From contig DLCH01000016.1 of the NCBI GenBank assembly GCA_002480525.1, positions 19,417 through 83,416 of the forward strand: a DNA stretch of 64,000 bases, in the 5' to 3' direction. How positions within the stretch are numbered: position 1 is the stretch's first letter; each line of letters opens with the position of its first letter. The position numbers and the translations under genes were made by a program. Below, piece after piece: positions 1 to 7,619 of the stretch. Origin of the DNA: Gammaproteobacteria bacterium UBA7803. GTDB taxonomy: Bacteria > Pseudomonadota > Gammaproteobacteria > Pseudomonadales > Azotimanducaceae. Under the pieces are notes generated by a model. The model ran no database searches. It was given only the letters and a program-made list of their open reading frames with translations, and was not told where the DNA came from.

Positions 1-967
1 GCGTGATCCAGTCCAGATAGTTGCGGGTCACGGCGTACTCGGGGGAGCCCACCTCCAGCAGGGACAGCTTGTGCAGTTCCTCGTCGATGCGCTTCCGGGC
101 CGCCTCGGGTACCTCCAGGGGCTCCAGCCGCGCCTGGAATTCCTCGATCTCGGCGGTCTTGTCGTCCTTCGACAGGCCGAGCTCCTGCTGGATGAACTTG
201 AGCTGCTGGCGCAGAAAGGTCTCCCGCTGACGGCCCTGGATCTCCGCCTCCACCTGCTTGCGGATGTCCATCTGCGCCTGGGCGATCTCCACTTCCCGGT
301 GCAGCAGCTCGACCACCTTCTCCAGGCGGCGCTGCACGGGAATGGTCTCCAGCACCTCCTGCAGGTCTTCCTTGCCGGCGCTGGTGAGGCTGGCGGCGAA
401 GTCGGCCAGCAGGGACGGCTCGTTCGGGTTGGAGCGCGTCAGGAAGACCTTGAGCTCCTCGCCGTAGAGCGGGTTGAGCGGAATCAGCTCCTTGATGGTG
501 TTGATGATGGCGACGGCGTAGGCCTTCTGCTCCTCCGAGCGGCTGTCGGCGCGCTGGGGAAAGTACTGCACGTTGGCCAGCAGCGGCGGCTCGCGCTGAA
601 TCCACTGGCGCACCCGGAAGCGCTGCAGGCCCTCCAGCAGCACCTGGAGCTGGTCGTCCTCGCGATGTACCCGGTGAATCCGGCAGACCGTTCCCATCTC
701 GTGCAGATCGTCCGGCCCCGGCACACCGTCCACGTCCCGGCGGGTGGCGATCAGGCCCACCAGCTCGTGCTTGCGCTGCTGAATGGCCTTCAGGGTCGGC
801 AGCCACACCTCGGCGTTCATCACCAGCGGAATGGCCTGGCCCGGAAAGAACGGCCGGTGGTGCTGGGGCAGCACGTGGATGTGGCTGGGCAGCACCTCGC
901 TCGGCAGCAGGATCTGCCGTTCGTCGGCGCCTTCCCGGACGATGTCGCCTTCCTGATCGATGTCCAT
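1..967 (-). CDS. lon: ATP-dependent protease Lon, N-terminal part (truncated by window edge)
   Basis: About 322 residues are visible. They cover the Lon substrate-binding (LAN) domain, with segments such as LPSEVLPSHIHVLPQHHRPF and GTVCRIHRVHREDDQLQVLL, followed by the coiled-coil linker with RRLEKVVELLHREVEIAQAQ and RETFLRQQLKFIQQELG. The AAA+ and Ser-Lys protease domains lie outside the window. Lon degrades misfolded and short-lived regulatory proteins in the cytoplasm. The ATG at 967 is the only good start before an upstream in-frame stop (TAG near 1002) and has an AGGA ribosome site about 6 nt before it. The gene is divergent from the selenoprotein gene, with a heat-shock-like promoter in the gap. 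The family assignment is secure; completeness cannot be judged. Confidence 0.95.
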   Translation of the reverse strand, partial: MDIDQEGDIVREGADERQILLPSEVLPSHIHVLPQHHRPFFPGQAIPLVMNAEVWLPTLKAIQQRKHELVGLIATRRDVDGVPGPDDLHEMGTVCRIHRVHREDDQLQVLLEGLQRFRVRQWIQREPPLLANVQYFPQRADSRSEEQKAYAVAIINTIKELIPLNPLYGEELKVFLTRSNPNEPSLLADFAASLTSAGKEDLQEVLETIPVQRRLEKVVELLHREVEIAQAQMDIRKQVEAEIQGRQRETFLRQQLKFIQQELGLSKDDKTAEIEEFQARLEPLEVPEAARKRIDEELHKLSLLEVGSPEYAVTRNYLDWIT

Positions 968-1002
968 GACGGTTCCTGGCTCGCTGCTGTCGCCTCTGAC
1001 CT

Positions 1003-1031
1003 ATGTGGGGACGCCCGGGGCGGAATCAAAG
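1003..1031 (-). promoter_or_regulatory. Candidate sigma-32 (heat-shock) promoter of lon
   Basis: Read on the minus strand, CTTTGAT (1031-1025) is followed after 14 nt by CCCCACAT (1010-1003). This resembles the sigma-32 pattern CTTGAAA - 13 to 15 nt - CCCCATNT. Transcription would start near 996, giving a leader of about 29 nt before the lon ATG. lon is a classical sigma-32 target in enterobacteria. The match is imperfect and no other heat-shock promoter in the window is available for comparison. Confidence 0.45.
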
Positions 1032-1143
1032 TGGCGGCCCGCGCCGGCCGCCGGCTGCCGGAGTCCGGCGGGCCACCGGCCGGTTGCCGGCCCCGGCCAG
1101 GCCGTGGATCATGGTCCAGGCAGCGTCAGCAGGGGGTGAAGCG

Positions 1144-2016
1144 ATGGGGCAGGAAACGCGCAGCGACGACACCGCGCCGGTGTCCTACATGGACCGCACC
1201 CGGGCGTTCTACGAGGCCCAGGGCTTCGACCGGGCGTACCGCTGGGCGCACCATGACGACACGCCCTGGGCGCCGCTGGCCAGGCCCCTGTCCCAGTGCA
1301 CGCTGGGCCTGGTCACCACGGCGAGCCGCTATCCGCGGGCGGAGCTCGAGCCCCGCAAGGTGGATTCCGGTGACATGGCGGATCCGCCGGAGCGGCTGTT
1401 CACGGACGATCTGTCCTGGGACAAGCAGGCCACCCACACCGACGACGTGAACAGCTTCTGTCCGTTCGCCCCGCTGGAGGCGCTGGTCCGGGCAGGGCGG
1501 CTCGGCGCCCTCGCGCCGCGGTTCCACTGCGTGCCGACCGAGTACAGTCAGCGGGCGACCATCGACCACGACGCCCCGGAGATCCTGCGGCGGCTGCGGG
1601 AGGATGGAGCCGACATCGCCCTGCTGGTGCCGTTGTGACCGGTATGCCACCAGACCGTGAGTCTGGTCGCACGTCACCTCGAAGCCAACGGCATGCCCAC
1701 GGTGGTGCTCGGTTCCGCCCGTGACATCGTCCTGCACTGCGGCGTGCCCCGATTCCTGTTCGTCGATTTCCCGCTCGGCAACCCCTGCGGCCGGCCGTGG
1801 GACGATGCCATGCAGCGGCGCATCGTCGGCGAGGCGGTGACGCTGTTCGAGACCGCACGGGCGCCCGGCACCACGGTCGAGTCGCCGGAGCGGTGGGGCA
1901 GCGATGACTGGCGTCGGCGGTACATGGCGGTGACGCCGGACAACCGCGACGAGCTGGCGCGGCGCGGCGAGGATCTGCGGCGGCGCCGGGCGGCGCGGGA
2001 GCGCCGGCCGGTGTGA
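1144..2016 (+). CDS. Selenoprotein of the glycine/sarcosine/betaine/D-proline reductase B (GrdB/PrdB-like) family; in-frame TGA = Sec165
   Basis: A single frame runs from ATG 1144 (AGGGGG ribosome site about 7 nt upstream) to the TGA at 2014-2016, interrupted only by TGA 1636-1638. Read as selenocysteine this gives 290 residues with a U165-P-V-C168 (UxxC) redox motif. Family-like sequence lies on both sides: IALLVPL before it, then PVCHQTVSLVARHLEANGMP and PRFLFVDFPLGNPCGRPWD after it. Nothing in the second half looks decayed. A 7-bp hairpin begins 11 nt after the TGA, where a bacterial SECIS should be. Family members are Sec- or Cys-containing, thiol-linked reductase-like proteins; outside clostridia their substrate is generally unknown. 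The gene stands alone between lon and mscS, without Grd or Prd partners, so no amino-acid reductase activity should be assumed. selA, selB, selC and selD are not in the window. Confidence 0.85.
1649..1667 (+). promoter_or_regulatory. Bacterial SECIS-like hairpin directing Sec insertion at TGA 1636
   Basis: ACCAGAC (1649-1655) pairs perfectly with GTCTGGT (1661-1667) around the five-base loop CGTGA, giving a 7-bp stem. The stem begins 11 nt after the last base of the TGA and the apical loop begins 18 nt after it, inside the 16-37 nt window known for bacterial SECIS elements. The second loop base is G, which fits the preference for G early in the apical loop. It lies within coding sequence, as bacterial SECIS elements do. 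Confidence 0.75.
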
Positions 2017-2040
2017 ACCGGCTCCCCGGGCGCGCCGCGC

Positions 2041-3084
2041 TCAACCCCGTTCGAACGTGGCGATCACCTCATCGAGGGTGTCGAGCTGGCGCTTGCGCCA
2101 GGCGATCTCCTCTTCGGCGCCGGGCCGGTCCTTGCCGGCCTGCTCCAGCGCCTTGATCTGATCCGCCACGTCCGCCCGCTGCTTCTGCAGCCGCGTCAGG
2201 CGGCCGGCGAGCTCCGCCTTGTCGAACATGAGCTGCTCGGGCTCGGCGCCGTCCGGCTCCGCTTCCGCCGTCTGGCCCGGTCCGTCCTCCACGGCGGCGG
2301 CGGGCATCACCGGCACGCCCGGCTCGAGCCGGCGCTGGTTCATGAAGCTCGGCGAGACGATCTCCAGGCCGGCGCCGTGCAGGCCGTCGAGCACCGCGGC
2401 GTTGAGCTCGGTGCGCTTGCTCACGAGGCTGCGCACGTCCTCGAGATAGCCGGACACCCGGTAGGCCACCGCATGGTCGAGCAGCGCCTTGATCTGCATG
2501 AAGGGCTCGGCGAGGCCGGCGTTGGCCGCGGCGGCCAGCAGGGCCTTCTCCACCGAGCGGCGCGGCGCGTCGTAGCCGAGAGACACGTCGGCGGACACCA
2601 GCGTGCCCTGATCGCTCACCACCTTGACCGGATGGGAAATGAGATACAGGTTCGGCACGCTCATCAGGTCGCGGTCCTCGCTCTGCAGCTCGGTGTGCAG
2701 CAGCCCCTGCTCGGTGACGCGGCCGAAGTGGCTCTCGATCTGAATGAAGTCGCCGGGGTGGAAGCCGCCCACCGCCCGCAGCATCAGACCCGCCATGGCG
2801 TTGGCCACCAGGGTGGTCGACGACAGGGCGATGATGGCGGTGAGCACCAGGCCGAACAGGGACAGGAGCTGGCCGCGCAGCTCCGGGCCGACGGGCAGGA
2901 TCAGCACCACCACCACGTTGGCCGACAGCACCAGGGCCACCACGGCGAGCTGCCGGAAGATCCGCAGGCTGGAGCGGGCGGGGATCGCCCGCAGCACAGC
3001 CCACACGGCCAGAGCCGTGAACGCCACGACGGTGAGCGGCGGCAGACCCCACCGCGCCAGGCCGTCGAGCAGGGCGTCCGCCAC
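2041..3084 (-). CDS. MscS-type small-conductance mechanosensitive channel family protein
   Basis: This 347-residue membrane protein has three N-terminal hydrophobic helices (about 12-32, 40-65 and 70-100). The third is Ala/Gly-rich like the MscS pore helix (ALSSTTLVANAMAGLMLRAV). A beta-domain follows (FHPGDFIQIESHFGRVTEQG, then VPNLYLISHPVKVVS). The last 90 residues form a charged, coiled-coil-prone tail (KAELAGRLTRLQKQRADVAD). Such channels release solutes on hypo-osmotic shock. It starts 15 nt after the stop of prc on the same strand, so the two are probably co-transcribed. Which MscS subfamily it belongs to is not resolved. Confidence 0.85.
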   Translation of the reverse strand: MADALLDGLARWGLPPLTVVAFTALAVWAVLRAIPARSSLRIFRQLAVVALVLSANVVVVLILPVGPELRGQLLSLFGLVLTAIIALSSTTLVANAMAGLMLRAVGGFHPGDFIQIESHFGRVTEQGLLHTELQSEDRDLMSVPNLYLISHPVKVVSDQGTLVSADVSLGYDAPRRSVEKALLAAAANAGLAEPFMQIKALLDHAVAYRVSGYLEDVRSLVSKRTELNAAVLDGLHGAGLEIVSPSFMNQRRLEPGVPVMPAAAVEDGPGQTAEAEPDGAEPEQLMFDKAELAGRLTRLQKQRADVADQIKALEQAGKDRPGAEEEIAWRKRQLDTLDEVIATFERG

Positions 3085-3099
3085 GTCGAGCGCCGCGGC

Positions 3100-5310
3100 C
3101 TACTGCAGGGCGACGTCGGGCTCGGGACGGTGCTCGGCGAGGGCGATCTGACGGGTGAGCTGCATGTAGTCGACCAGGATCTCGCCGGACTCGCGGATCA
3201 TGGCGTCGTCGCTCGGATCTTCCTCGTCCTCCCGGGCGGCGTTGGCTTCCTCCAGATCCTCGATGCTCGCCAGCGGCTCTTCACCCTTGGCCTTGCGCAG
3301 GGCGTTCTCGAGCTGCAGCCGCCAGGCCTCGTCCCGGGCCTGCTCGGCGGTCCGCACGTCCTCGTTCAGGGACAGGTGGGTCTGGTGGCTCTCCTCCCGG
3401 GTCTTCAGCGCCAGCGCGCGCATGTAGGTGAAGTCCGGGTCCTCGGCGACCCGCTGCTGGTGGCGGGCGTTCAGCTCCGCCAGCAGCGGGTGGATGTCGT
3501 CGCTGCGCGGGTACACGGCGGGCTGGATCATGTCCCAGGGCATGGCGTCTTCCAGCGAGCTCTCGCCGATCCGCTCGGCGTCGTAGACCTCCGGGAACTC
3601 GATGTCGGGAATGATGCCCTGGTGCTGGGTGCTCTGGCCCGACACCCGGTAGAACTTGGCGGCGGTGATCTTGAGCTGTCCGCGGTTCAGGGGGATCAGG
3701 GTCTGCACGGTGCCCTTGCCGAAGGTCTGGCTGCCGATGATCAGGCCGCGCTCGTAGTCCTGGATGGCGCCGGCGAAAATCTCCGAGGCGGAGGCCGACA
3801 GCCGGTTCACCAGCACCGCCATCGGGCCGGACCAGGCGACGCTGTCGTCGTTGTCGGCATAGATGCTCGGCCGGCGGTTGGCCGACTTGACCTGCACCGT
3901 GGGGCCGGACTCGATGAACAGGCCGGTCATCTGGTCGGCTTCCTGCAGCGAGCCGCCGCCGTTGTTGCGCAGGTCGATGACCAGGGCGTCCATGCCTTCC
4001 GCTTTCAGCTCCTCGATCAGCCGGCGCACGTCGCGGGTGGTGCTCTTGTAGTTCGGGTCGCCCTGCTGGATGGCCTTGAAGTCGGCGTAGAACGTGGGCA
4101 CCTCGATGATGCCGATCCGGTGGGTCTCGCCGCCCCGGTTCAGGGTCAGCAGCTTGCGGCTCGCATCCTGCTCCTCGAGCTGGACCGCGTCGCGGGTGAT
4201 GGTGACCACCCGGGTGCCGGTGTCCGTCGCCGTCTGCGGAATGATCTCCAGGCGCACGGTGGAGTCCTTGGGCCCGCGGATCAGCTCCACCACGTCGTCG
4301 AGCCGCCAGCCCACCACGTCGATCAGCGGCCCGTCCTCGCCCTGGCCGACGCTGACGATGCGGTCGGACGGCTTGAGCATGCCGGACTTGTCGGCAGGGC
4401 CGGCGGGCACCAGCTCGACCACCGAGGTGTACTCGTCCTCGTTGCGCAGCACCGCGCCGATGCCTTCGAGCTGCAGCGACATGTTGATGTTGAAGTTCTC
4501 CGAGGTCCGCGGCGAGAAGTACTGGGTGTGCGGATCGTAGGTGGCGGCGAAGGCGTTGACGTAGAGCTGGAAGGCGTCCTCGCTCTTGGTCTGGCGCGCC
4601 TGCTTGAGACGGTTCTGGTAGCGCTTGGTGAGCAGCTCGGCGATCTCGTCGGTGGGCTTGCCGTTGAGCTTCATGCCGAGGGCCGCGGCCTTGAGGCGCT
4701 TGCGCCACAGATCGTCCATGGCGGCCTCGTCGGCCGCCCAGGGGGCGTCCTCGCGGTCGATGGCGACCGCCTCGTCGACGGTGAAGTCGAGCTTGTCCAG
4801 GCCCTGCCCGATCTCGGCGAGCAGGAACTCCAGCCGCTCGGTGAGGCGCTGCTGGTAGCGGTTGAAGATGTCGAAGGCCGGTTCCAGGTTGCCACGCACC
4901 AGCGCATCGTCGAGCTTGTAGCGGTACTTCTCGAGCTCGGCGACGTCGTCGGCCGAGAAGTACACCCGGGCGCCGTCGAGCATGTCGAGGTAGTTGTCAA
5001 AAATATGGCTCGACATGGCGTCGTCGAGCCGTTTCTGGTCCTGCAGATAATGGTTGTGCCGGAGCTGATCGACGATGGTCAGCAGCGTGCGAGGGTGCAC
5101 GTCCAGTGGTTCGAGCGCGTGAACCGCCTCGGCTGTCGAGTAGGCGATCTGCGGCGCCGGCGCCTGGGCGGCGTCGTCGGCGGCGCGGGCCGGCGCCATG
5201 ACCGCGGCGACGACCAGCGCGGCGCCCAGGCCGCAGGCCAGTACCCGCCCCAGGTTGCGGAGCGTGTCGGTTGCCGAAGCCGTGCGGAGCTGAAGTCGTG
5301 ATGAATGCAT
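3100..5310 (-). CDS. prc: Tail-specific (C-terminal processing) periplasmic protease Prc
   Basis: From ATG 5310 the product is 736 residues with a signal peptide (hydrophobic core LGRVLACGLGAALVVAAVM, cleavage near ARA-ADD). It then has the alpha-helical N-domain, a PDZ domain (around GPADKSGMLKPSDRIVSVGQ) and the S41 catalytic domain. The catalytic Ser-Lys dyad is visible as SASASE (Ser507) and TFGKGTVQ (Lys532); the 25-residue spacing equals that of E. coli Prc Ser452/Lys477. Prc trims the C-terminus of FtsI and degrades tagged or cell-wall hydrolase substrates in the periplasm. The frame stays open upstream to 5652, but that part is low-complexity and the signal peptide fixes the start near 5310. 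E. coli Prc is 682 residues; the extra length is at both ends. Confidence 0.93.
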   Translation of the reverse strand: MHSSRLQLRTASATDTLRNLGRVLACGLGAALVVAAVMAPARAADDAAQAPAPQIAYSTAEAVHALEPLDVHPRTLLTIVDQLRHNHYLQDQKRLDDAMSSHIFDNYLDMLDGARVYFSADDVAELEKYRYKLDDALVRGNLEPAFDIFNRYQQRLTERLEFLLAEIGQGLDKLDFTVDEAVAIDREDAPWAADEAAMDDLWRKRLKAAALGMKLNGKPTDEIAELLTKRYQNRLKQARQTKSEDAFQLYVNAFAATYDPHTQYFSPRTSENFNINMSLQLEGIGAVLRNEDEYTSVVELVPAGPADKSGMLKPSDRIVSVGQGEDGPLIDVVGWRLDDVVELIRGPKDSTVRLEIIPQTATDTGTRVVTITRDAVQLEEQDASRKLLTLNRGGETHRIGIIEVPTFYADFKAIQQGDPNYKSTTRDVRRLIEELKAEGMDALVIDLRNNGGGSLQEADQMTGLFIESGPTVQVKSANRRPSIYADNDDSVAWSGPMAVLVNRLSASASEIFAGAIQDYERGLIIGSQTFGKGTVQTLIPLNRGQLKITAAKFYRVSGQSTQHQGIIPDIEFPEVYDAERIGESSLEDAMPWDMIQPAVYPRSDDIHPLLAELNARHQQRVAEDPDFTYMRALALKTREESHQTHLSLNEDVRTAEQARDEAWRLQLENALRKAKGEEPLASIEDLEEANAAREDEEDPSDDAMIRESGEILVDYMQLTRQIALAEHRPEPDVALQ

Positions 5311-5792
5311 GCGCTGTCTTCTTGCCTGATGCTGGTGCCTGATGCTTGCCTGTCGCTGGCCTGGTGCCTGCCTCGTCCGTGCCTGTCGTTCGCTGTCCGT
5401 GTCCGGCCCTGCCAGCCCCGTGGGCCTGGTCGGTACGCCGCTCTGGACACTTATACCGACCCTGGCGTTTGTGTTTAGATGTGCGCCGTCCGGGCCGCCT
5501 TCGGCCCGGCAGCAGCGGGGCCTCGCCGGGCCGGCGGGCGCGGCGGACTCGTCGGGCCGCCGATCATTGAGATGCCGGCGGCGGGACGAGGTTCCCCGAT
5601 TCGACTCCTCCTTTGGAGAAGGTCGTGAAAGAGGCCTGTCATCGCCTTCCATCGGCCGGTCGTCAGCCGCCGACGGAGCGTCGCCTCAGTTCGAGGACGT
5701 CCAACGAGGCTATCCAAACGGGCAAAAACCCACTGTGTCCAGAATGTAACCCGGTGTTCAGCCCGCGGGCAACCGGAGCCAAGGAGCCAGAT
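5311..5792. other. Divergent intergenic region between prc and the FKBP gene
   Basis: These 482 nt hold no convincing gene. The part nearest prc is a low-complexity run of CTG/CCTG/GTGCCTG words. A strong GC hairpin with an 8-bp stem and CCTT loop lies at 5490-5509. On the minus strand a TATAAG box (5455-5450) could be the -10 element of prc, but no good -35 is visible. Long frames here have the composition of spacer DNA. Confidence 0.5.
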
Positions 5793-6602
5793 ATGCCGAT
5801 ATTGAGACCTGATCGAACCGCGCGTGGAGACACCCGCGGCGAACTTCGCCGCGGGCCCGGGAAGGGCGTGCTGCTCGTGGCCGGCACGCTCCTGGTCGGG
5901 CTGGCCGCCGGCTGCCAGCAGGGCGAGTCCACCGCGGCGCCGGAGGCCCCGGCCCCGCTGACCGAGGATGCCGAGAAGGCCAGCTACGCCCTCGGCTATC
6001 AGTTCTCCGCCAACTTCCAGCGCCAGTTCCCGGAGGAGATGGTCAGCGACGCCTTCGTGCGCGGCGTCGAGGACCAGCTCGCCGGCAGCGACTCCCTGGT
6101 GGACGAGGCCGAGGCCGAGCGGGTCATCACGGCCATGGTCGAGGCGCGCCGCGCCGCGGCGGCCAACGAGGCCATGAAGACCCTCGAGGAGGGGCTCGCG
6201 TTTCTCGAGGAGAACGCCAAGCGGGAGGAGGTCGTCGCGCTGGAATCGGGCCTGCAGTACGAGGTGCTCCAGGAAGGTGAGGGCGACAAGCCCGCGGCCA
6301 CCGACACGGTCACCACCCACTACGAGGGCCGTCTCATCGACGGCACCGTGTTCGACAGCTCCTACGAGCGCGGCGAACCCGCCAGCTTCCCGCTCAACCG
6401 GGTGATCCCGGGCTGGACCGAGGGGCTGCAGCTCATGTCCCCCGGCGCCAAGTACCGGCTCTACGTGCCGGCCGAGCTCGCCTACGGCCAGCGCGCCGCC
6501 GGCGACATTCCGCCCAACTCGACGCTGATCTTCGACGTCGAGCTGCTGGAGGTGGAATCGGCGGACGCCGGCGACGAGGCGGACGGTTCCTCGGACGGCT
6601 GA
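5793..6602 (+). CDS. FKBP-type peptidyl-prolyl cis-trans isomerase, predicted lipoprotein (FkpA/Mip-like)
   Basis: The product is 269 residues starting at ATG 5793, behind a perfect AAGGAG site 6 nt upstream. A basic N-terminus and hydrophobic stretch end in LAAGC (Cys41), a probable lipoprotein cleavage site. Next comes the Mip/FkpA-type helical dimerisation domain (EKASYALGYQFSANFQRQFP to about residue 150). The C-terminal FKBP domain follows, with VTTHYEGRLIDGTVFDSSYE and IPGWTEGLQLMSPGAKYRLY and the typical YG and IPPNSTLIFDVELL motifs. It assists folding of envelope proteins. Divergent placement next to the protease Prc suggests an envelope protein-quality theme, though no shared operon exists. 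The acidic tail after residue 255 is variable in the family. Confidence 0.92.
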   Translation: MPILRPDRTARGDTRGELRRGPGKGVLLVAGTLLVGLAAGCQQGESTAAPEAPAPLTEDAEKASYALGYQFSANFQRQFPEEMVSDAFVRGVEDQLAGSDSLVDEAEAERVITAMVEARRAAAANEAMKTLEEGLAFLEENAKREEVVALESGLQYEVLQEGEGDKPAATDTVTTHYEGRLIDGTVFDSSYERGEPASFPLNRVIPGWTEGLQLMSPGAKYRLYVPAELAYGQRAAGDIPPNSTLIFDVELLEVESADAGDEADGSSDG

Positions 6603-6647
6603 GGCCGGCGCCGGTCACGGGGCGCGGGGGCGTCGCCGACGTCCCCG

Positions 6648-7295
6648 TCAGTCCTCGATGACCACGCCCACCGGCTCGAGCAGCAGCGGCACCTGCTCGG
6701 GCCGGATGCGCACGCCGCGCAGGTCGAGCTGGCGGGGGTCGAGATTGTTGAACACCGCACCGCGCAGGTCCGCGCCGGCGATCTCGAAACCCCGGCCGGA
6801 GACATTGTTCAGGTCCGTGTCCCGCAGGTCGGCATCGCGCAGGCAGCACTCGTCCAGGCTCGCCTCCAGCAGGCGGCTGCCGCTCAGGTCCGCCCCGGTC
6901 AGGTCGATCCGCGCGAGATCCGCGTAGGACAGGTTGCAGCGGGTCATGGTGCAGCGCACCATCGGGGTCCGGGTCTGCACCGGCAGGCGGGTGTCGAGCT
7001 GGGAGAAGTCGGTGCCCTGGGCCTGGCAGTCGGACAGGCTGAGATCGTAGGCCCGGGCCCGGTGGAACGACGCCATGGACAGGTCGCACCGCTCGAACAC
7101 GGCTTCCCGGAGGTCGGCGTAGGAAAAGTCGGCCGGCGCCTCGTCGGCTTCCCAGGCCCGGCAGCCCGAGAACACGGCGCCGGCCAGGCTGGCGCCGCGG
7201 AACCGGGCGCCGGCCAGCAGACAGTCCTCGAACCGGTGACCGTCGAGCTCGGCGCCGGAGAAGTCCCGGTGGCGCAGGTCCTCGCCCCGGAACAC
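6648..7295 (-). CDS. Qnr-like pentapeptide repeat protein
   Basis: 215 residues made almost entirely of A(D/N)LXX-type pentapeptides, which fold as a right-handed quadrilateral beta-helix. Length, layout and C-terminus match the Qnr family rather than generic repeat proteins. Two interruptions (around CRAWEADEAPADFSYADLR and LDTRLPVQTRTPMVRCTMTR) sit where Qnr has loops A and B. RCNLSYADL parallels Qnr GCNLAYTNL. The end LDPRQLDLRGV...LLEPVGVVIED parallels Qnr LDPRRVNLEGV...LLEPLGVIV. Qnr proteins mimic DNA and protect gyrase and topoisomerase IV from fluoroquinolones; many chromosomal relatives have an unknown native role. The start is GTG 7295; an in-frame stop lies 16 nt upstream, so no longer form is possible. 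The ribosome site is weak. The gene is convergent with the FKBP gene. Confidence 0.85.
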   Translation of the reverse strand: MFRGEDLRHRDFSGAELDGHRFEDCLLAGARFRGASLAGAVFSGCRAWEADEAPADFSYADLREAVFERCDLSMASFHRARAYDLSLSDCQAQGTDFSQLDTRLPVQTRTPMVRCTMTRCNLSYADLARIDLTGADLSGSRLLEASLDECCLRDADLRDTDLNNVSGRGFEIAGADLRGAVFNNLDPRQLDLRGVRIRPEQVPLLLEPVGVVIED

Positions 7296-7378
7296 CGGCG
7301 GGTGTGGTCGGTCAGCCAGCGGGGCCTCCCCTGGGGTGTCGTCAGCCGGTACAGTAACCGCCGAATACGGAGTTCGCC

Positions 7379-7609
7379 ATGGCCTCGACCCGCAGCGTCC
7401 AGCAGCGCCGCCTGATCCGCACCATCGTGCTCGGCTCGGTCGCGGTGTTCGCCGCCATCGCCTGGCTGTCCAGCGAGCTGGGGATGGATCGGGACGAACT
7501 GATCGAGTACGCCCTCACCGGGCTGTGGCTGGTGCTCGGCATGGTGGTGCTGGCGCTCGCCGGCGCGGCGCTGCTGCGCGGCCTCAAATGGCTGTTGCGG
7601 CGCGGCTGA
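7379..7609 (+). CDS. Small two-helix inner-membrane protein, function unknown
   Basis: 76 residues starting at ATG 7379 with an ACGGAG ribosome site. A basic N-terminus (RSVQQRRLIR) is followed by two hydrophobic segments (about 14-30 and 43-70), a short polar loop (ELGMDRDELIEYAL) between them and a basic end (LKWLLRRG). This charge pattern suggests both ends in the cytoplasm. I do not recognise the family. It lies between divergent qnr-like and convergent lepB genes and is probably monocistronic. Confidence 0.7.
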   Translation: MASTRSVQQRRLIRTIVLGSVAVFAAIAWLSSELGMDRDELIEYALTGLWLVLGMVVLALAGAALLRGLKWLLRRG

Positions 7610-7619
7610 GCGGCGCCGG

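Noticed and set aside
1636..1638. TGA taken as a true stop, or as a nonsense mutation making a pseudogene
   Set aside because: The reading frame, codon use and family-like sequence continue intact for 126 codons, and a SECIS-like hairpin follows at the right distance.
5342..5749. Possible small gene upstream of the FKBP gene
   Set aside because: Low-complexity repeats of CTG words, no ribosome site, no domain, and it overlaps the FKBP promoter region.
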